Under the pieces are notes generated by a model. The model was given only the letters and a program-made list of their open reading frames with translations. It was not told the origin of the DNA and searched no databases. A program made the translations under genes and the position numbers. From an uncultured Polaribacter sp. (GTDB lineage: Bacteria > Bacteroidota > Bacteroidia > Flavobacteriales > Flavobacteriaceae): DNA of 64,000 nt. Shown here piece after piece: positions 52,641 to 61,699 of this stretch (its first letter is position 1; each line of letters begins with the position of its first letter). The DNA is taken from the NCBI RefSeq assembly GCF_947497695.1, contig NZ_CANMHM010000001.1, positions 124,001 through 188,000 of the forward strand. Direction: 5' to 3'.

Positions 52641-53138
52641 ATGAAAAAAATTCTATTATTATCTGACACACATAGTTTTATAGATGCTCAAATTTTAAAG
52701 TTTGTAAAACAAGCTGATGAAGTTTGGCACGCTGGTGATATTGGTAATTTAACAGTTACAGATACTATTAAAAAACTAAAACCTTTACGTGCTGTTTTTG
52801 GTAATATTGATGATGCTAGTGCAAGAGCAGAATTTCCGTTAGATTTAAAGTTTGAAGTTGAAAAAGTAACGGTTTGGATTACTCATATTGGTGGATATCC
52901 TAACAGGTATAATCAAAGAATTCGTGAAGAAATAAAGATAAATCCACCTAAAATATTTATTGCTGGTCATTCTCATATTTTAAAAGTACAATATGATAAA
53001 AAATTAAATTTATTGCATTTAAATCCTGGTGCTGCAGGAAATCATGGGTTTCATAAAGTAAGAACGATGTTGCGTTTTGAGATAGATAATAGTGAAATAA
53101 AAAATATGGAAATTATTGAATTGGCTAAAAGAGGTTGA
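52641..53138 (+). CDS. YfcE/MJ0936-type metallophosphoesterase
   Basis: A 165-residue calcineurin-like phosphodiesterase. Metal-binding motifs are LLSDTHSF (D-x-H), HAGDIGN, FGNIDD (GN-D), and HIGGYPN / GHSHILK. Length is normal for the family, which cleaves phosphodiesters such as bis-pNPP in vitro. It is a single gene divergent from truA; a shared terminator with DUF4293 follows. Confidence 0.92.
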   Translation: MKKILLLSDTHSFIDAQILKFVKQADEVWHAGDIGNLTVTDTIKKLKPLRAVFGNIDDASARAEFPLDLKFEVEKVTVWITHIGGYPNRYNQRIREEIKINPPKIFIAGHSHILKVQYDKKLNLLHLNPGAAGNHGFHKVRTMLRFEIDNSEIKNMEIIELAKRG

Positions 53139-53325
53139 AAAAAATAAACACAAGAAGAAGCAAGAGAATAGAGCCAAGAAACAGGATAAAAAAGATTTAG
53201 ATAAAATTATCCATTTTATAAGTATTGTTAAATCAAATAAGAAATCTCGCTGAAAAAACGAAATTAGTTCAACTTACAATTTTAGAATCTTAGCTTGGCT
53301 TTAAAATTGAGTTTCACTAAAATAA

Positions 53326-53354
53326 AAAACCGAGAAATAAATTCTCGGTTTTTT
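53326..53354. terminator. Bidirectional terminator phosphodiesterase/DUF4293
   Basis: AAAACCGAGAA pairs with TTCTCGGTTTT around a 5-base loop, with T and A runs. It lies between the convergent genes. Confidence 0.85.
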
Positions 53355-53380
53355 GGTCGCACTAAATAAATATGATAGGT

Positions 53381-53812
53381 TTATCGTAATCTATCTACAG
53401 ATTTTACGAGATCTTCATCCTTTTTAATAGCTTTATTTGCCAAAACAATAAGCAAAATCACTAAAATTGGTAAAAACATCCCAATACCTTTCTCCGAAAT
53501 CGAAATTTCTCCAGGTAAAGTTAGAGATACATAAATCAATAATCCTAATAAAAAGAGATTGATCAAAATTACAAGCCTTCCAACTACAAATTGTAACTTT
53601 CTATTTTTAAATAAAAAAATACTTAAAAAAGATACCATAGCAGAAAGCAAAAACAACACCGGAATTACTTTTAAAAGAAGTGATTCTCTTGTAAACAAAT
53701 CCAATGCAAACACAGCTACTTTAAGGTTATTCCATAAATCGAATACAAATATTAATCCTCCAGAAATAGCAGTTGCAATTAATAAATAGATACTTTGTAT
53801 TCTTTGAATCAT
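53381..53812 (-). CDS. DUF4293 membrane protein
   Basis: A 143-residue protein with four hydrophobic helices, starting MIQRIQSIYLLIATAISGGLIFVF, the DUF4293 signature. It ends with a charged tail KKDEDLVKSVDRLR. It is encoded divergently from rho, next to it in many Flavobacteriia. Function is unknown. Confidence 0.9.
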   Translation of the reverse strand: MIQRIQSIYLLIATAISGGLIFVFDLWNNLKVAVFALDLFTRESLLLKVIPVLFLLSAMVSFLSIFLFKNRKLQFVVGRLVILINLFLLGLLIYVSLTLPGEISISEKGIGMFLPILVILLIVLANKAIKKDEDLVKSVDRLR

Positions 53813-53883
53813 CTTAAATAATTGTTTTACAAAAGTAGGAATTTCTTTTTTAAAAAGAAAACCTAAAACTTAAAAAAAAAGTA

Positions 53884-53891
53884 TATATTTG
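53884..53891 (+). promoter_or_regulatory. Candidate rho -7 box (TATATTTG)
   Basis: A full TAnnTTTG match about 120 bases before the rho ATG, leaving a rho leader of about 110 bases. Confidence 0.45.
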
Positions 53892-53915
53892 TAATACAAT
53901 AACCACACAACAAAT

Positions 53916-53937
53916 ATTGTATAGTACTATATACAAT
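53916..53937 (+). promoter_or_regulatory. Palindrome in the rho leader
   Basis: ATTGTATA and TATACAAT, 8 bp, flank GTACTA. It would be transcribed just after the candidate rho start site. It may be an operator or an RNA hairpin used in rho autocontrol; the sequence alone does not decide. Confidence 0.4.
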
Positions 53938-54011
53938 ACTAAAACTCAATAAAACATTATAACAAACCTTACTATAAATTAGGTTTCACAATTTAACTTA
54001 ACATATAACGA

Positions 54012-55709
54012 ATGTTCGAAATTTCTGAACTAAAAGCAAAAACTCTTGCTGATTTACAAGTCATTGCAAAATCAATTGGGCTGTCAAAAACCAGCCAACT
54101 CAAAAAATTAGATTTAGTATATCAAATTTTAGATACACAAGCTGCAAGTCCTGTAAAAAAAACAGTTTCTCCTGAAACTGAAGAAAAACAAAAAACAGAA
54201 AAACCTAAAAGAAAACGCGTTTCTAAGGCAAGTACTCTAGAAAAAGAAACTTCAAAAACAATTGAAGCACCCAAAGTAGATGCTACTGAAGAGAAACCAA
54301 AACAAATAAAAAAACCTCAGCCTAGACCTGCTGCTAAAAGAGCAATTCAGAAAAAAGTTGAAGTTAAAACAGAGAATACTTCTGAAACTGATACAGAAAC
54401 TGTTGCTCCAAAAGTTGAAAAAAAGGAACCAAAATTGGCGAATACCCAAAATAAAACTCCTCAAAACAAACCTCAACATAAAAATCAACAAAACAATAAG
54501 ACCAAAAACACGAACCAAAATAGAGATAAAAATAGCTCTAATAGAGGTAATGGTAATAAATCTTCTAACCGTTTTAAAGACCCAGATTTTGAATTTGATG
54601 GTATCATACAAAGTGAAGGTGTTTTAGAAATGATGCCTGATGGTTATGGTTTCTTACGTTCTTCTGATTATAACTATCTATCTTCTCCAGATGATATTTA
54701 TGTATCTCAATCTCAAATTAAATTATTTGGTTTAAAAACAGGAGATACTGTTAGAGGTAATGTACGTCCGCCAAAAGAAGGTGAAAAGTATTTTCCTTTA
54801 ATTAGAGTATCAAAAATAAACGGATTAAACCCTAACCTTGTTAGAGACAGAGTTTCTTTTGAGCACTTAACACCTTTATTTCCTCAAGAAAAATTCAACT
54901 TAGCAGAAAAAGGTAGTTCTTTATCCACAAGAATTATCGATTTGTTTTCTCCTTTAGGAAAAGGACAAAGAGGTATGATTGTTGCTCAACCAAAAACGGG
55001 TAAAACAATGCTTTTAAAAGATGTAGCCAATGCAATTGCAGCTAATCATCCAGAAGTTTATCAAATTGTTTTATTGATTGATGAGCGTCCTGAAGAAGTT
55101 ACAGACATGAAACGTAATGTGCGTGGAGAAGTTGTTGCATCTACTTTTGATGAGCCAGCAGACAAACACGTACGTGTTGCAAATATTGTTCTAGAAAAAG
55201 CAAAACGATTAGTAGAATGTGGGCATGATGTTGTAATTCTTTTAGACTCAATTACACGTTTAGCAAGAGCTTATAATACAGTTGCACCTGCATCTGGTAA
55301 AATACTTTCTGGTGGTATAGATGCTAATGCATTGCACAAACCAAAACGTTTTTTTGGTGCTGCTAGAAACATAGAAAACGGAGGTTCTTTAACCATTATT
55401 GCTACTGCTCTTACAGAAACTGGCTCTAAAATGGACGAAGTTATTTTCGAAGAATTTAAAGGAACTGGTAATATGGAACTGCAATTAGATAGAAATATTT
55501 CTAACAGACGTATTTATCCTGCAATCGATTTAATTAAATCTTCTACAAGACGTGATGATTTATTATTAGACGCTAAAACTGTTCAAAGAATGTGGGTTTT
55601 ACGTAAATATTTGGCAGATATGAACCCTATAGAAGCAATGGAATTTATCAATGAAAGAATTAAATTCTCTAAAAATAATGATGAATTTTTAATTTCTATG
55701 AATGGTTAA
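54012..55709 (+). CDS. rho: Rho transcription termination factor (Bacteroidota form)
   Basis: A 565-residue Rho ATPase helicase, longer than E. coli Rho (419). The Rho_N SAP-like domain (about 1-45) is followed by a very Lys/Gln/Asn-rich disordered insertion (about 48-185), then the RNA-binding OSB domain ([18 protein letters not shown]) and the ATPase domain with Walker A AQPKTGKT (325-332) and [23 protein letters not shown], and [28 protein letters not shown] (Q/R loops). The insertion is typical of this phylum and may bind RNA or phase-separate. A terminator follows. Confidence 0.96.
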   Translation: MFEISELKAKTLADLQVIAKSIGLSKTSQLKKLDLVYQILDTQAASPVKKTVSPETEEKQKTEKPKRKRVSKASTLEKETSKTIEAPKVDATEEKPKQIKKPQPRPAAKRAIQKKVEVKTENTSETDTETVAPKVEKKEPKLANTQNKTPQNKPQHKNQQNNKTKNTNQNRDKNSSNRGNGNKSSNRFKDPDFEFDGIIQSEGVLEMMPDGYGFLRSSDYNYLSSPDDIYVSQSQIKLFGLKTGDTVRGNVRPPKEGEKYFPLIRVSKINGLNPNLVRDRVSFEHLTPLFPQEKFNLAEKGSSLSTRIIDLFSPLGKGQRGMIVAQPKTGKTMLLKDVANAIAANHPEVYQIVLLIDERPEEVTDMKRNVRGEVVASTFDEPADKHVRVANIVLEKAKRLVECGHDVVILLDSITRLARAYNTVAPASGKILSGGIDANALHKPKRFFGAARNIENGGSLTIIATALTETGSKMDEVIFEEFKGTGNMELQLDRNISNRRIYPAIDLIKSSTRRDDLLLDAKTVQRMWVLRKYLADMNPIEAMEFINERIKFSKNNDEFLISMNG

Positions 55710-55744
55710 AAATAAAGTTTAGAATTTTAGTATAATTTACACAA

Positions 55745-55770
55745 AACCTTTTTGAGAAATCAAGAAGGTT
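55745..55770 (+). terminator. Terminator after rho
   Basis: AACCTTTTTGA pairs with TCAAGAAGGTT (one G-U) around GAAA, followed by TTTTTATT. Confidence 0.8.
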
Positions 55771-56030
55771 TTTTTATTGTATAGAAAATAAAATGAATCT
55801 AATATTTTAATATTTATTTTTATTAGAAGCTATTTCACGCTTTACACTATATCTTTTTTATGAAAAATAAAAAAGGATGCCGTTTCAAATGCAAAGCATT
55901 CAACGACTCAAAAAAATATAAAAGCGGAGTTAATCGCGGCTAAAAATAGGTAAACCTAATTAACAATAGTAATTAAATTACAAATCAATTATCATCAACC
56001 ATTGTTTGCATCATCACTTTTTATCAAACA
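55771..56030. other. Intergenic gap rho-ppiD
   Basis: The 384 bases between rho and ppiD hold two terminators at the ends and the dispersed element (copy 4). I see no gene or RNA beyond these. Confidence 0.65.
55825..55943 (-). repeat. Dispersed intergenic element, copy 4
   Basis: The reverse complement reads TTTAGCCGCGATTAACTCCGC, then GAAACGGCATCCTTTTTT, then AAAAAAGATATAGTGTAAAGCGTGAAATAGCT. It shares the arm order and core words (TTAGCC-CGATT, AAAAAG-TA-TG-AAAGC) with the other three, and has a central duplication. It lies in the rho/ppiD gap. Confidence 0.65.
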
Positions 56031-56037
56031 AAAAAAA

Positions 56038-56060
56038 TCCGTTCAAAAAAATTGAACGGA
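56038..56060 (-). terminator. Terminator after ppiD
   Basis: TCCGTTCAA pairs with TTGAACGGA around a 5-base A loop, with A/T tracts outside; about 35 bases after the minus-strand stop. Confidence 0.8.
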
Positions 56061-56092
56061 CTTTAATATTTTATTAAAATGTTAACTCTATT

Positions 56093-58186
56093 TTAATTAC
56101 CAACATACATTTTAGCTCTATAATCTTCTATTTCTGATGCTTTTTTAATAGCCTCAAAGATTGCTGTTGTTTTTCCTTTTCTAGATTCAGAAATTGTTTT
56201 TCTGGCAATATCATAATTAGGTAAAGCTGCTGGTACTTCTTTTTTAGTAAGTGTAAATGCAAACACACCTTTATTACCTTCTATATTTTTGTACACTTTA
56301 TCTAATTCTGCATTAAACATAGCACCTACAACTTTAGGCTCAGAACCTGCACCAGATATTGTTGGACTTTTTAGATTAAGATTTGTTGCATTTTTAACAG
56401 AAACATTATTAGCTTTAGCAATTTCAGCCAAAGTAGCTCCGTTAAAATTCTCTAAGATTAATTCTGCTTTCTTTTCATTTAAAAGAATTGGTTTTACTCT
56501 ATTGGTTGCTTTACTAGCAGATAATAATCCTTTTTCTGTTTTGGCAGTAACAAAAGCTACAACATGACTACCTTCTAAATCAAAACGTTTAAAATCTCCA
56601 GTTTCTGTATCGTTATTAAAAGCCCAAGAAACTATTTGTCTTTGGTTACCTAAACCTGGTACACTTTCATCTAAAACCTTTAAACCAACTGCAGGTTTAG
56701 TCACATAGTTATTTTCTTTTGCGATATCAAAATACTTTTGATCTTTAGAAATAGCCAATGCAAATTGTTCTGCTTTTTGAAATACTGCATTTTCTGTTGC
56801 TTCAGAAGCTACTATTTTTCTACTAAAAGTTGCTAATTTTACTACATTTTGAGTATTCTTTTGATTATCAACACTAATTATATGGAATCCAAAAGGTGTT
56901 TTTACAACTCCCATATCTCCTTTTTTACTTTCAAAAACAAAATCTCTAAAAGCAGGTGTCATTGTATTATAACTAAACCAATCTAAATCTCCTCCTTTTG
57001 CACCAGATCCTTTATCAGAAGAAACCTCTTTTGCAATTGCTGCAAATTTGCTTTTATTTCTTTTTACAACATTTAAAATACTATCTGCTGTTATTTTAGC
57101 TTGTGCTTCTGTTCTTGTTACATCTTGTGCAGCTCTTTGAGAACCAACAAAAGGAATTAAAATATGACTTGCTCTAGCAGAATCTGGCATTTGAGTAATC
57201 GCTGTAATTTTAGAAATTTTAAAGAAACCATTGTCTTTATAAGGTCCAAAAACATCTCCTTTAGTACCACTAAAAATAGCTGAAGCTATTGTTTTATTAA
57301 CTTGATTTTCATATTTAAAATTTTCGTTAATATTTGTATCAGAATTATTTTCACTTAAAAATTCTGCATTATTAGTTGTCGCTTTAAAATCTTGTATAAA
57401 GCTAGCTACTTCACTTTTAATTGCATTTTCATCAGCAGTTGTTGCATCAATATTAAACTTTACGTAAGAGATATCTCTAGATTCATCAACTTTAAAATCG
57501 TTTTCATTTTTTTTGATGTATGATGTTATTTCTGCTTGAGAAACTGTTACCAAACTATCTGCAATAGAAGTATAAGGAACAAATACATACGATGCATTTA
57601 ACAGGGTATTTTCTTCAAAATACTGAAATTCTCCTTCTTTTAAAGAAGCTCCAAGACCTGCTTTTACTAAATTATTAAAAGTAGTTTTTTCTTGAATTTC
57701 TTTAATTTGATTCATGTAGTTAGACCAAGCAGTCCACATTTGCTGGTTATCATCTTCTTTTGCATCAGCCAAATATTGTTTTAATTTTGACTCATCAAAT
57801 AAACCAGCCTCATTTTGAAATTGAGGGCTATCTTTCACTGAAGAAGAATTGATTACTTCATTCCAAACATCTGTTTCTCCAACAGTTATACCTGCTTCAG
57901 CTAATTGATTTTGATAGATTTTTTTTCTAACAATATTATCCCAAACAGTTTTACTTGCTTGCATTTCAGACACGTTGCTACCTGCATTTTGTCTGTAAGC
58001 TTCTAATTCTGTAGAATACTCTTGTCTTGTAATGGTTTCTCCATTGATTTCACCTACTTCATTTACTTTACTTGAGTTAAAAAAATCACCCAAAGTAGAT
58101 GGATCTAATACAAATGCAAAAAGTGCTAATCCAATTATAATGATTAAGAACATTGAGCGTTCTCTAATTTTTGATAAAATTGCCAT
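56093..58186 (-). CDS. PpiD-like periplasmic peptidyl-prolyl isomerase
   Basis: A 697-residue membrane-anchored folding factor: one N-terminal helix (MFLIIIIGLALFAFVLDP), a SurA_N-like segment (about 35-180), a long helical middle, and a parvulin domain (about 345-455: ARASHILIPFVGS, AKEVSSDKGSGAKGGDLDWFSYNTM, KTPFGFHIISVDNQ). It acts on outer-membrane and secreted proteins at the inner membrane. It begins the downstream end of the envelope gene cluster, after the CNNM gene. Confidence 0.92.
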   Translation of the reverse strand: MAILSKIRERSMFLIIIIGLALFAFVLDPSTLGDFFNSSKVNEVGEINGETITRQEYSTELEAYRQNAGSNVSEMQASKTVWDNIVRKKIYQNQLAEAGITVGETDVWNEVINSSSVKDSPQFQNEAGLFDESKLKQYLADAKEDDNQQMWTAWSNYMNQIKEIQEKTTFNNLVKAGLGASLKEGEFQYFEENTLLNASYVFVPYTSIADSLVTVSQAEITSYIKKNENDFKVDESRDISYVKFNIDATTADENAIKSEVASFIQDFKATTNNAEFLSENNSDTNINENFKYENQVNKTIASAIFSGTKGDVFGPYKDNGFFKISKITAITQMPDSARASHILIPFVGSQRAAQDVTRTEAQAKITADSILNVVKRNKSKFAAIAKEVSSDKGSGAKGGDLDWFSYNTMTPAFRDFVFESKKGDMGVVKTPFGFHIISVDNQKNTQNVVKLATFSRKIVASEATENAVFQKAEQFALAISKDQKYFDIAKENNYVTKPAVGLKVLDESVPGLGNQRQIVSWAFNNDTETGDFKRFDLEGSHVVAFVTAKTEKGLLSASKATNRVKPILLNEKKAELILENFNGATLAEIAKANNVSVKNATNLNLKSPTISGAGSEPKVVGAMFNAELDKVYKNIEGNKGVFAFTLTKKEVPAALPNYDIARKTISESRKGKTTAIFEAIKKASEIEDYRAKMYVGN

Positions 58187-58309
58187 ACGTAATTTATTTA
58201 ATTTCGGTTGGCGAATATACGATTTGGGTTTTAATATTCCAACCGATTTTTTACTTATTAATAGTAAGTATATAAGGACTTTAGGTTACTTAAAATGAAA
58301 AAAAACTTT

Positions 58310-59575
58310 TTACGCATCTTCATCTATTATTTTTAAGCGTACTTCTTCAATTTTAGCACTACTCATTTTTAAGATTTTTACCTCAAAGTTTTCAATATCT
58401 AACACTTCATTTACTTTAGGTATGCTTTCTGTTTGTTCAATTATAAAGCCTCCTAAGGTTTCATAGGCTTCAGATTTGGGGAGGTTTAAATTGTATTCTT
58501 CATTTAAATAATCTATCTCTAATCTTGCTGAAAAGTGAAACTCATTTTCAGAAATTTTTGTTTCTAAAAACTCTTGGGTATCATGTTCATCTTCAATTTC
58601 ACCAAATAATTCTTCTACAATATCTTCTACAGTAATCATACCAGATGTGCCTCCATATTCATCAACTACAACTGCAACACTTTTGCGTTTTTTCATCAAA
58701 CTATTTAAAACATCATTAATCATCATCGATTCTGGCACAATCTCTACTGGCAGTATTATAGACTTAATGGTTTTTGGCTTTTTAAATAATTCAAAGGCAT
58801 TTACATACCCAATTACACCATCTAAAGATGTTTTGTAAACCAAAACTTTAGACAATCCTGAATCGATAAAAATATTTTTTAAATTGACTACTTTTTCATG
58901 AATTTCTACAGCAACAATTTCTGTTCTAGGCACCATCACTTCCCTAGCTTTTACATTATGAAATTCTAATGCATTTTGAAAAATCTGAATTTCAGAGTCT
59001 ACCTCATCATCTGTATTACCTGTTTCTAATTGTTCTGATATATAGTTTCCTAACTCTTCTTTGCTAAATTCAGTTTGTTGTTCATCTGCATTTGTTTTAA
59101 AGAAAATACGCAGAAAAAAGTCGGAAATAATAGTAATAAATTCAGAGAAAAAATGAAAAATAACATAGAAAATATAAGCAGGAACTGCAAATATTTTTAA
59201 AACCTCATTAGCATAAATTCTAAAAATTGCTTTGGGTAAAAACTCTGCAGTAACTAATATTAATATTGTTGATATTATGGTTTGTATTAATAGAATAGAA
59301 AAATCATTATAACTTTCTAAAGGAAGTATATCAATTAAAATACCTCCCATATAATAGCTATAAATAACCAAAGAAATATTATTACCAACCAACATTGTAG
59401 TAATAAATTTAGATGATTTTTGGGTAATTTTATTCAGAATTTTAGGAATAAAACCCTCTCGTTTCTTTTCTAACTCAATATGAAGTTTATTTGCAGAAAC
59501 GAATGCTATTTCCATTCCTGAAAAAAAAGCGGAAAGGATAATTGAAGTAAGTAAAATTATGATTTCAATTTCCAT
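58310..59575 (-). CDS. CNNM/HlyC-CorC family transporter (full length)
   Basis: A 421-residue protein with a DUF21 membrane domain (about 1-180), a CBS pair (about 205-325, with VMVPRTEIVAVEIHEKV and VDEYGGTSGMITVEDIVEELFGEIEDEHD) and the C-terminal CorC_HlyC domain (about 335-420). Unlike the shorter gene at 4679 it has all three parts. GldE of gliding bacteria has this architecture, but orthology is not established here. It is in the coaX-ppiD cluster. Confidence 0.88.
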   Translation of the reverse strand: MEIEIIILLTSIILSAFFSGMEIAFVSANKLHIELEKKREGFIPKILNKITQKSSKFITTMLVGNNISLVIYSYYMGGILIDILPLESYNDFSILLIQTIISTILILVTAEFLPKAIFRIYANEVLKIFAVPAYIFYVIFHFFSEFITIISDFFLRIFFKTNADEQQTEFSKEELGNYISEQLETGNTDDEVDSEIQIFQNALEFHNVKAREVMVPRTEIVAVEIHEKVVNLKNIFIDSGLSKVLVYKTSLDGVIGYVNAFELFKKPKTIKSIILPVEIVPESMMINDVLNSLMKKRKSVAVVVDEYGGTSGMITVEDIVEELFGEIEDEHDTQEFLETKISENEFHFSARLEIDYLNEEYNLNLPKSEAYETLGGFIIEQTESIPKVNEVLDIENFEVKILKMSSAKIEEVRLKIIDEDA

Positions 59576-59593
59576 AAAGAAATTTGTAATCTA

Positions 59594-59791
59594 TTAGTTT
59601 TGGTTATTTCGTTTTTCTATTTTTTTTCTAAAATGTCTTTTAAAGAAAAAAACTAAGGTAATAAAAATTGAAGCACCTAAAAACAAATATGCTTTTTGCC
59701 TGTTTTCATTCCATTTGAGAATACCTTCTATCAAACATATTATCGCTACAATTAAATAGCCATATTGAAAAATTTTCCAAATTTTATTCAT
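59594..59791 (-). CDS. Small membrane protein
   Basis: A 65-residue protein with two hydrophobic helices (YGYLIVAIICLIEGIL and AYLFLGASIFITLVFFF) and a basic tail. It starts 4 bases after lptC and ends 18 before the CNNM gene, so it belongs to the operon. Family unknown. Confidence 0.7.
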   Translation of the reverse strand: MNKIWKIFQYGYLIVAIICLIEGILKWNENRQKAYLFLGASIFITLVFFFKRHFRKKIEKRNNQN

Positions 59792-59795
59792 CGAA

Positions 59796-60356
59796 TTAAT
59801 TTTCTGAAGTTAATAACTTACCCGTTGTTTTTTTTGCTAAATGTTTACTTAAATCTTCTTTACTTTCAAAACCTACACCATAAACAGTATCTTTTAAAGT
59901 ACTTAAAACGAATGCTTTTTCTGAAAAAAAATACTTAGTATTTTGATCCCAAAATAATTGTTCTGTTTCTAATTTAGAGTTTTCTGCATGGTTTAAAACA
60001 ACCACATTGCCTTCAATTTCAGATATTAGTGTTTTTGAGTAAGATAAACAATAATTACCAGTAATGGTAATAGAGTCTTTTCCATTAAAGTTTATAATTT
60101 TTATACCTTTAGGAAACTCGTTGTAAGGATGTTGCTCTCTATTAGTAAAATCATTTAATAATGGTGTAATTAATTTTGATGTAATTCTACCTGAATCTTT
60201 ATATACATGAAAAGCATTTTTTGCAACTCCAATAGGTAGGTTTTTAGAGATTAAAAAATCCCTAACTTCTTGGGTGTTATTAGAACAAGAAAAAAGCATT
60301 ACTGTAAAAAATAATACAGTAATGCTTCTTGTTGATATTTTATTTATTTTTTTCAA
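59796..60356 (-). CDS. lptC: LptC-like lipopolysaccharide export protein
   Basis: The start is taken as the TTG at 60356, which gives MKKINKISTRSITVLFFTVMLFSC, a lipoprotein signal with Cys24. It lies 4 bases after the TPR gene stop; a longer frame from a TTG at 60392 would overlap that gene. The mature part has the short beta-repeat pattern of LptC (FHVYKDSGRITSKLITPLLNDF, IINFNGKDSITITGNY, AENSKLETEQLFWDQ, VYGVGFESKEDLS). It links the inner-membrane LPS transporter to LptA. Confidence 0.85.
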   Translation of the reverse strand: MKKINKISTRSITVLFFTVMLFSCSNNTQEVRDFLISKNLPIGVAKNAFHVYKDSGRITSKLITPLLNDFTNREQHPYNEFPKGIKIINFNGKDSITITGNYCLSYSKTLISEIEGNVVVLNHAENSKLETEQLFWDQNTKYFFSEKAFVLSTLKDTVYGVGFESKEDLSKHLAKKTTGKLLTSEN

Positions 60357-60360
60357 GTAA

Positions 60361-61683
60361 CTATTTTGATGGTACTCTAACTGTTTCACCAATCCAACAT
60401 TTTATTGCAAAACTACTACCTGGAGCTACACCTGCAGTAAAAACCAATTTAGAATCTGGTACATTACCTGCATAACTTCTAATATATTTAGAGGCAGTAG
60501 ATGAAATACTTGGATCTACAGATTTTGCTTTTTGTGCCATTCTTAAAGCAGCTACATACACCATTCTTTTCTCAAACTCACTATTTCCACAATTGTTAGC
60601 ACTACTAGCATACAAATTACCAATAAATAAATAAGCTTTACCAAAATTAGGATTTAAATTCAATGCCTCTCTTGCTAAACCTCTAGCTTTACTTAACTGA
60701 CCTCTAGTTCTAGCTGATTGTGCAAATTTTAATTTATACTTTGCCTTTTTTAAGGGATCTGTTTCTAGGTCAAACGATTTTTGCCTCATTTGAGCAGCTC
60801 CTGCATTATCTCCATTATCTTCTAATACATTTGCTAAAAACGAATACGCTTCTGGTGAAGGAGAAGCTTCTGCATAAGCTCTAACCAATTCTGGATACAA
60901 AGCATCTGATTGACAACCTTTATTATACATTCTAGATACTGCTCTTTTTAACCAAACTGCATTATCTCTATTTACCTCAAAATCTCTTTTATAGATAGGG
61001 ATTAAACGTTCACAAGTTGCTAATTCTGATATAATGTTATCTAAACCACTTTCTACTGTACCTAATGCTTTAGAATTTACAGAATATGCATATATTAATT
61101 TTTTATTTGCAATAGTATCTGCTGACAATTCTTTCAACTTCACTGCATACCCATCTAATTTTTTACCTACAGATTCTAAAACATCATCATAGGTATCAAA
61201 TACTTTTTGTGGGTTCGTATCTTTATTTCTGTCTGTTACTCCTTGAAAATAGATATACAAATTCTTCACACCCATTTTAGTAGGATCAATACTATATCCT
61301 TTTTCTAAAATTGCAAAAACCTCATCATCTGAAGCTAATTTATTTTTCAATAAAAAAGTAGCATAATCACTATGTACTTTAGCAGGGTTTTTTGTAGGAA
61401 AATACTGTAATCTTTGTTCGTAAACTCTTTTTGCTAATGCAGGATCTTTTTTAACATCTTCTGCTAAAGTAGATCCTAATTTGTAAATATTTACAGATAA
61501 ATCTTTACAATTATCTAGTAAATAAATCCAATTTGTATAAGCTTCATCATATTTTTTAGATTGAAAATCTCCTTTAAAAAGATTATATTTTATGGTACAT
61601 TCTCTTTTAGCATCATCTTGAGCGTTGATGTTTAAGGAAACTGATAATAGCATTACAGCTAGTAAAAATGTTATTTTCTTCAT
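60361..61683 (-). CDS. Secreted TPR-repeat protein
   Basis: A 440-residue protein with a signal peptide (ends SLNINAQ) and helical TPR-like repeats through most of its length, for example DAYTNWIYLLDNC, AEASPSPEAYSFLANVLEDNGDNAGAAQM and LSKARGLAREALNLNPNFGKAYLFIGNLYAS. The C-terminal end has a Cys (FAIKCWIGETVRVPS). It is the common partner of coaX and lptC in Bacteroidota and may scaffold an envelope complex. Confidence 0.85.
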   Translation of the reverse strand: MKKITFLLAVMLLSVSLNINAQDDAKRECTIKYNLFKGDFQSKKYDEAYTNWIYLLDNCKDLSVNIYKLGSTLAEDVKKDPALAKRVYEQRLQYFPTKNPAKVHSDYATFLLKNKLASDDEVFAILEKGYSIDPTKMGVKNLYIYFQGVTDRNKDTNPQKVFDTYDDVLESVGKKLDGYAVKLKELSADTIANKKLIYAYSVNSKALGTVESGLDNIISELATCERLIPIYKRDFEVNRDNAVWLKRAVSRMYNKGCQSDALYPELVRAYAEASPSPEAYSFLANVLEDNGDNAGAAQMRQKSFDLETDPLKKAKYKLKFAQSARTRGQLSKARGLAREALNLNPNFGKAYLFIGNLYASSANNCGNSEFEKRMVYVAALRMAQKAKSVDPSISSTASKYIRSYAGNVPDSKLVFTAGVAPGSSFAIKCWIGETVRVPSK

Positions 61684-61699
61684 TTTTTGTATTTTTATA

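Noticed and set aside
54252-54627. Open frames in both strands within the rho insertion
   Set aside because: They are low-complexity shadows of the Lys-rich insertion, without family features.
60357-60392. lptC start at the TTG at 60392
   Set aside because: It overlaps the TPR gene and adds a non-signal sequence; the TTG at 60356 gives a clean MKK lipoprotein signal.
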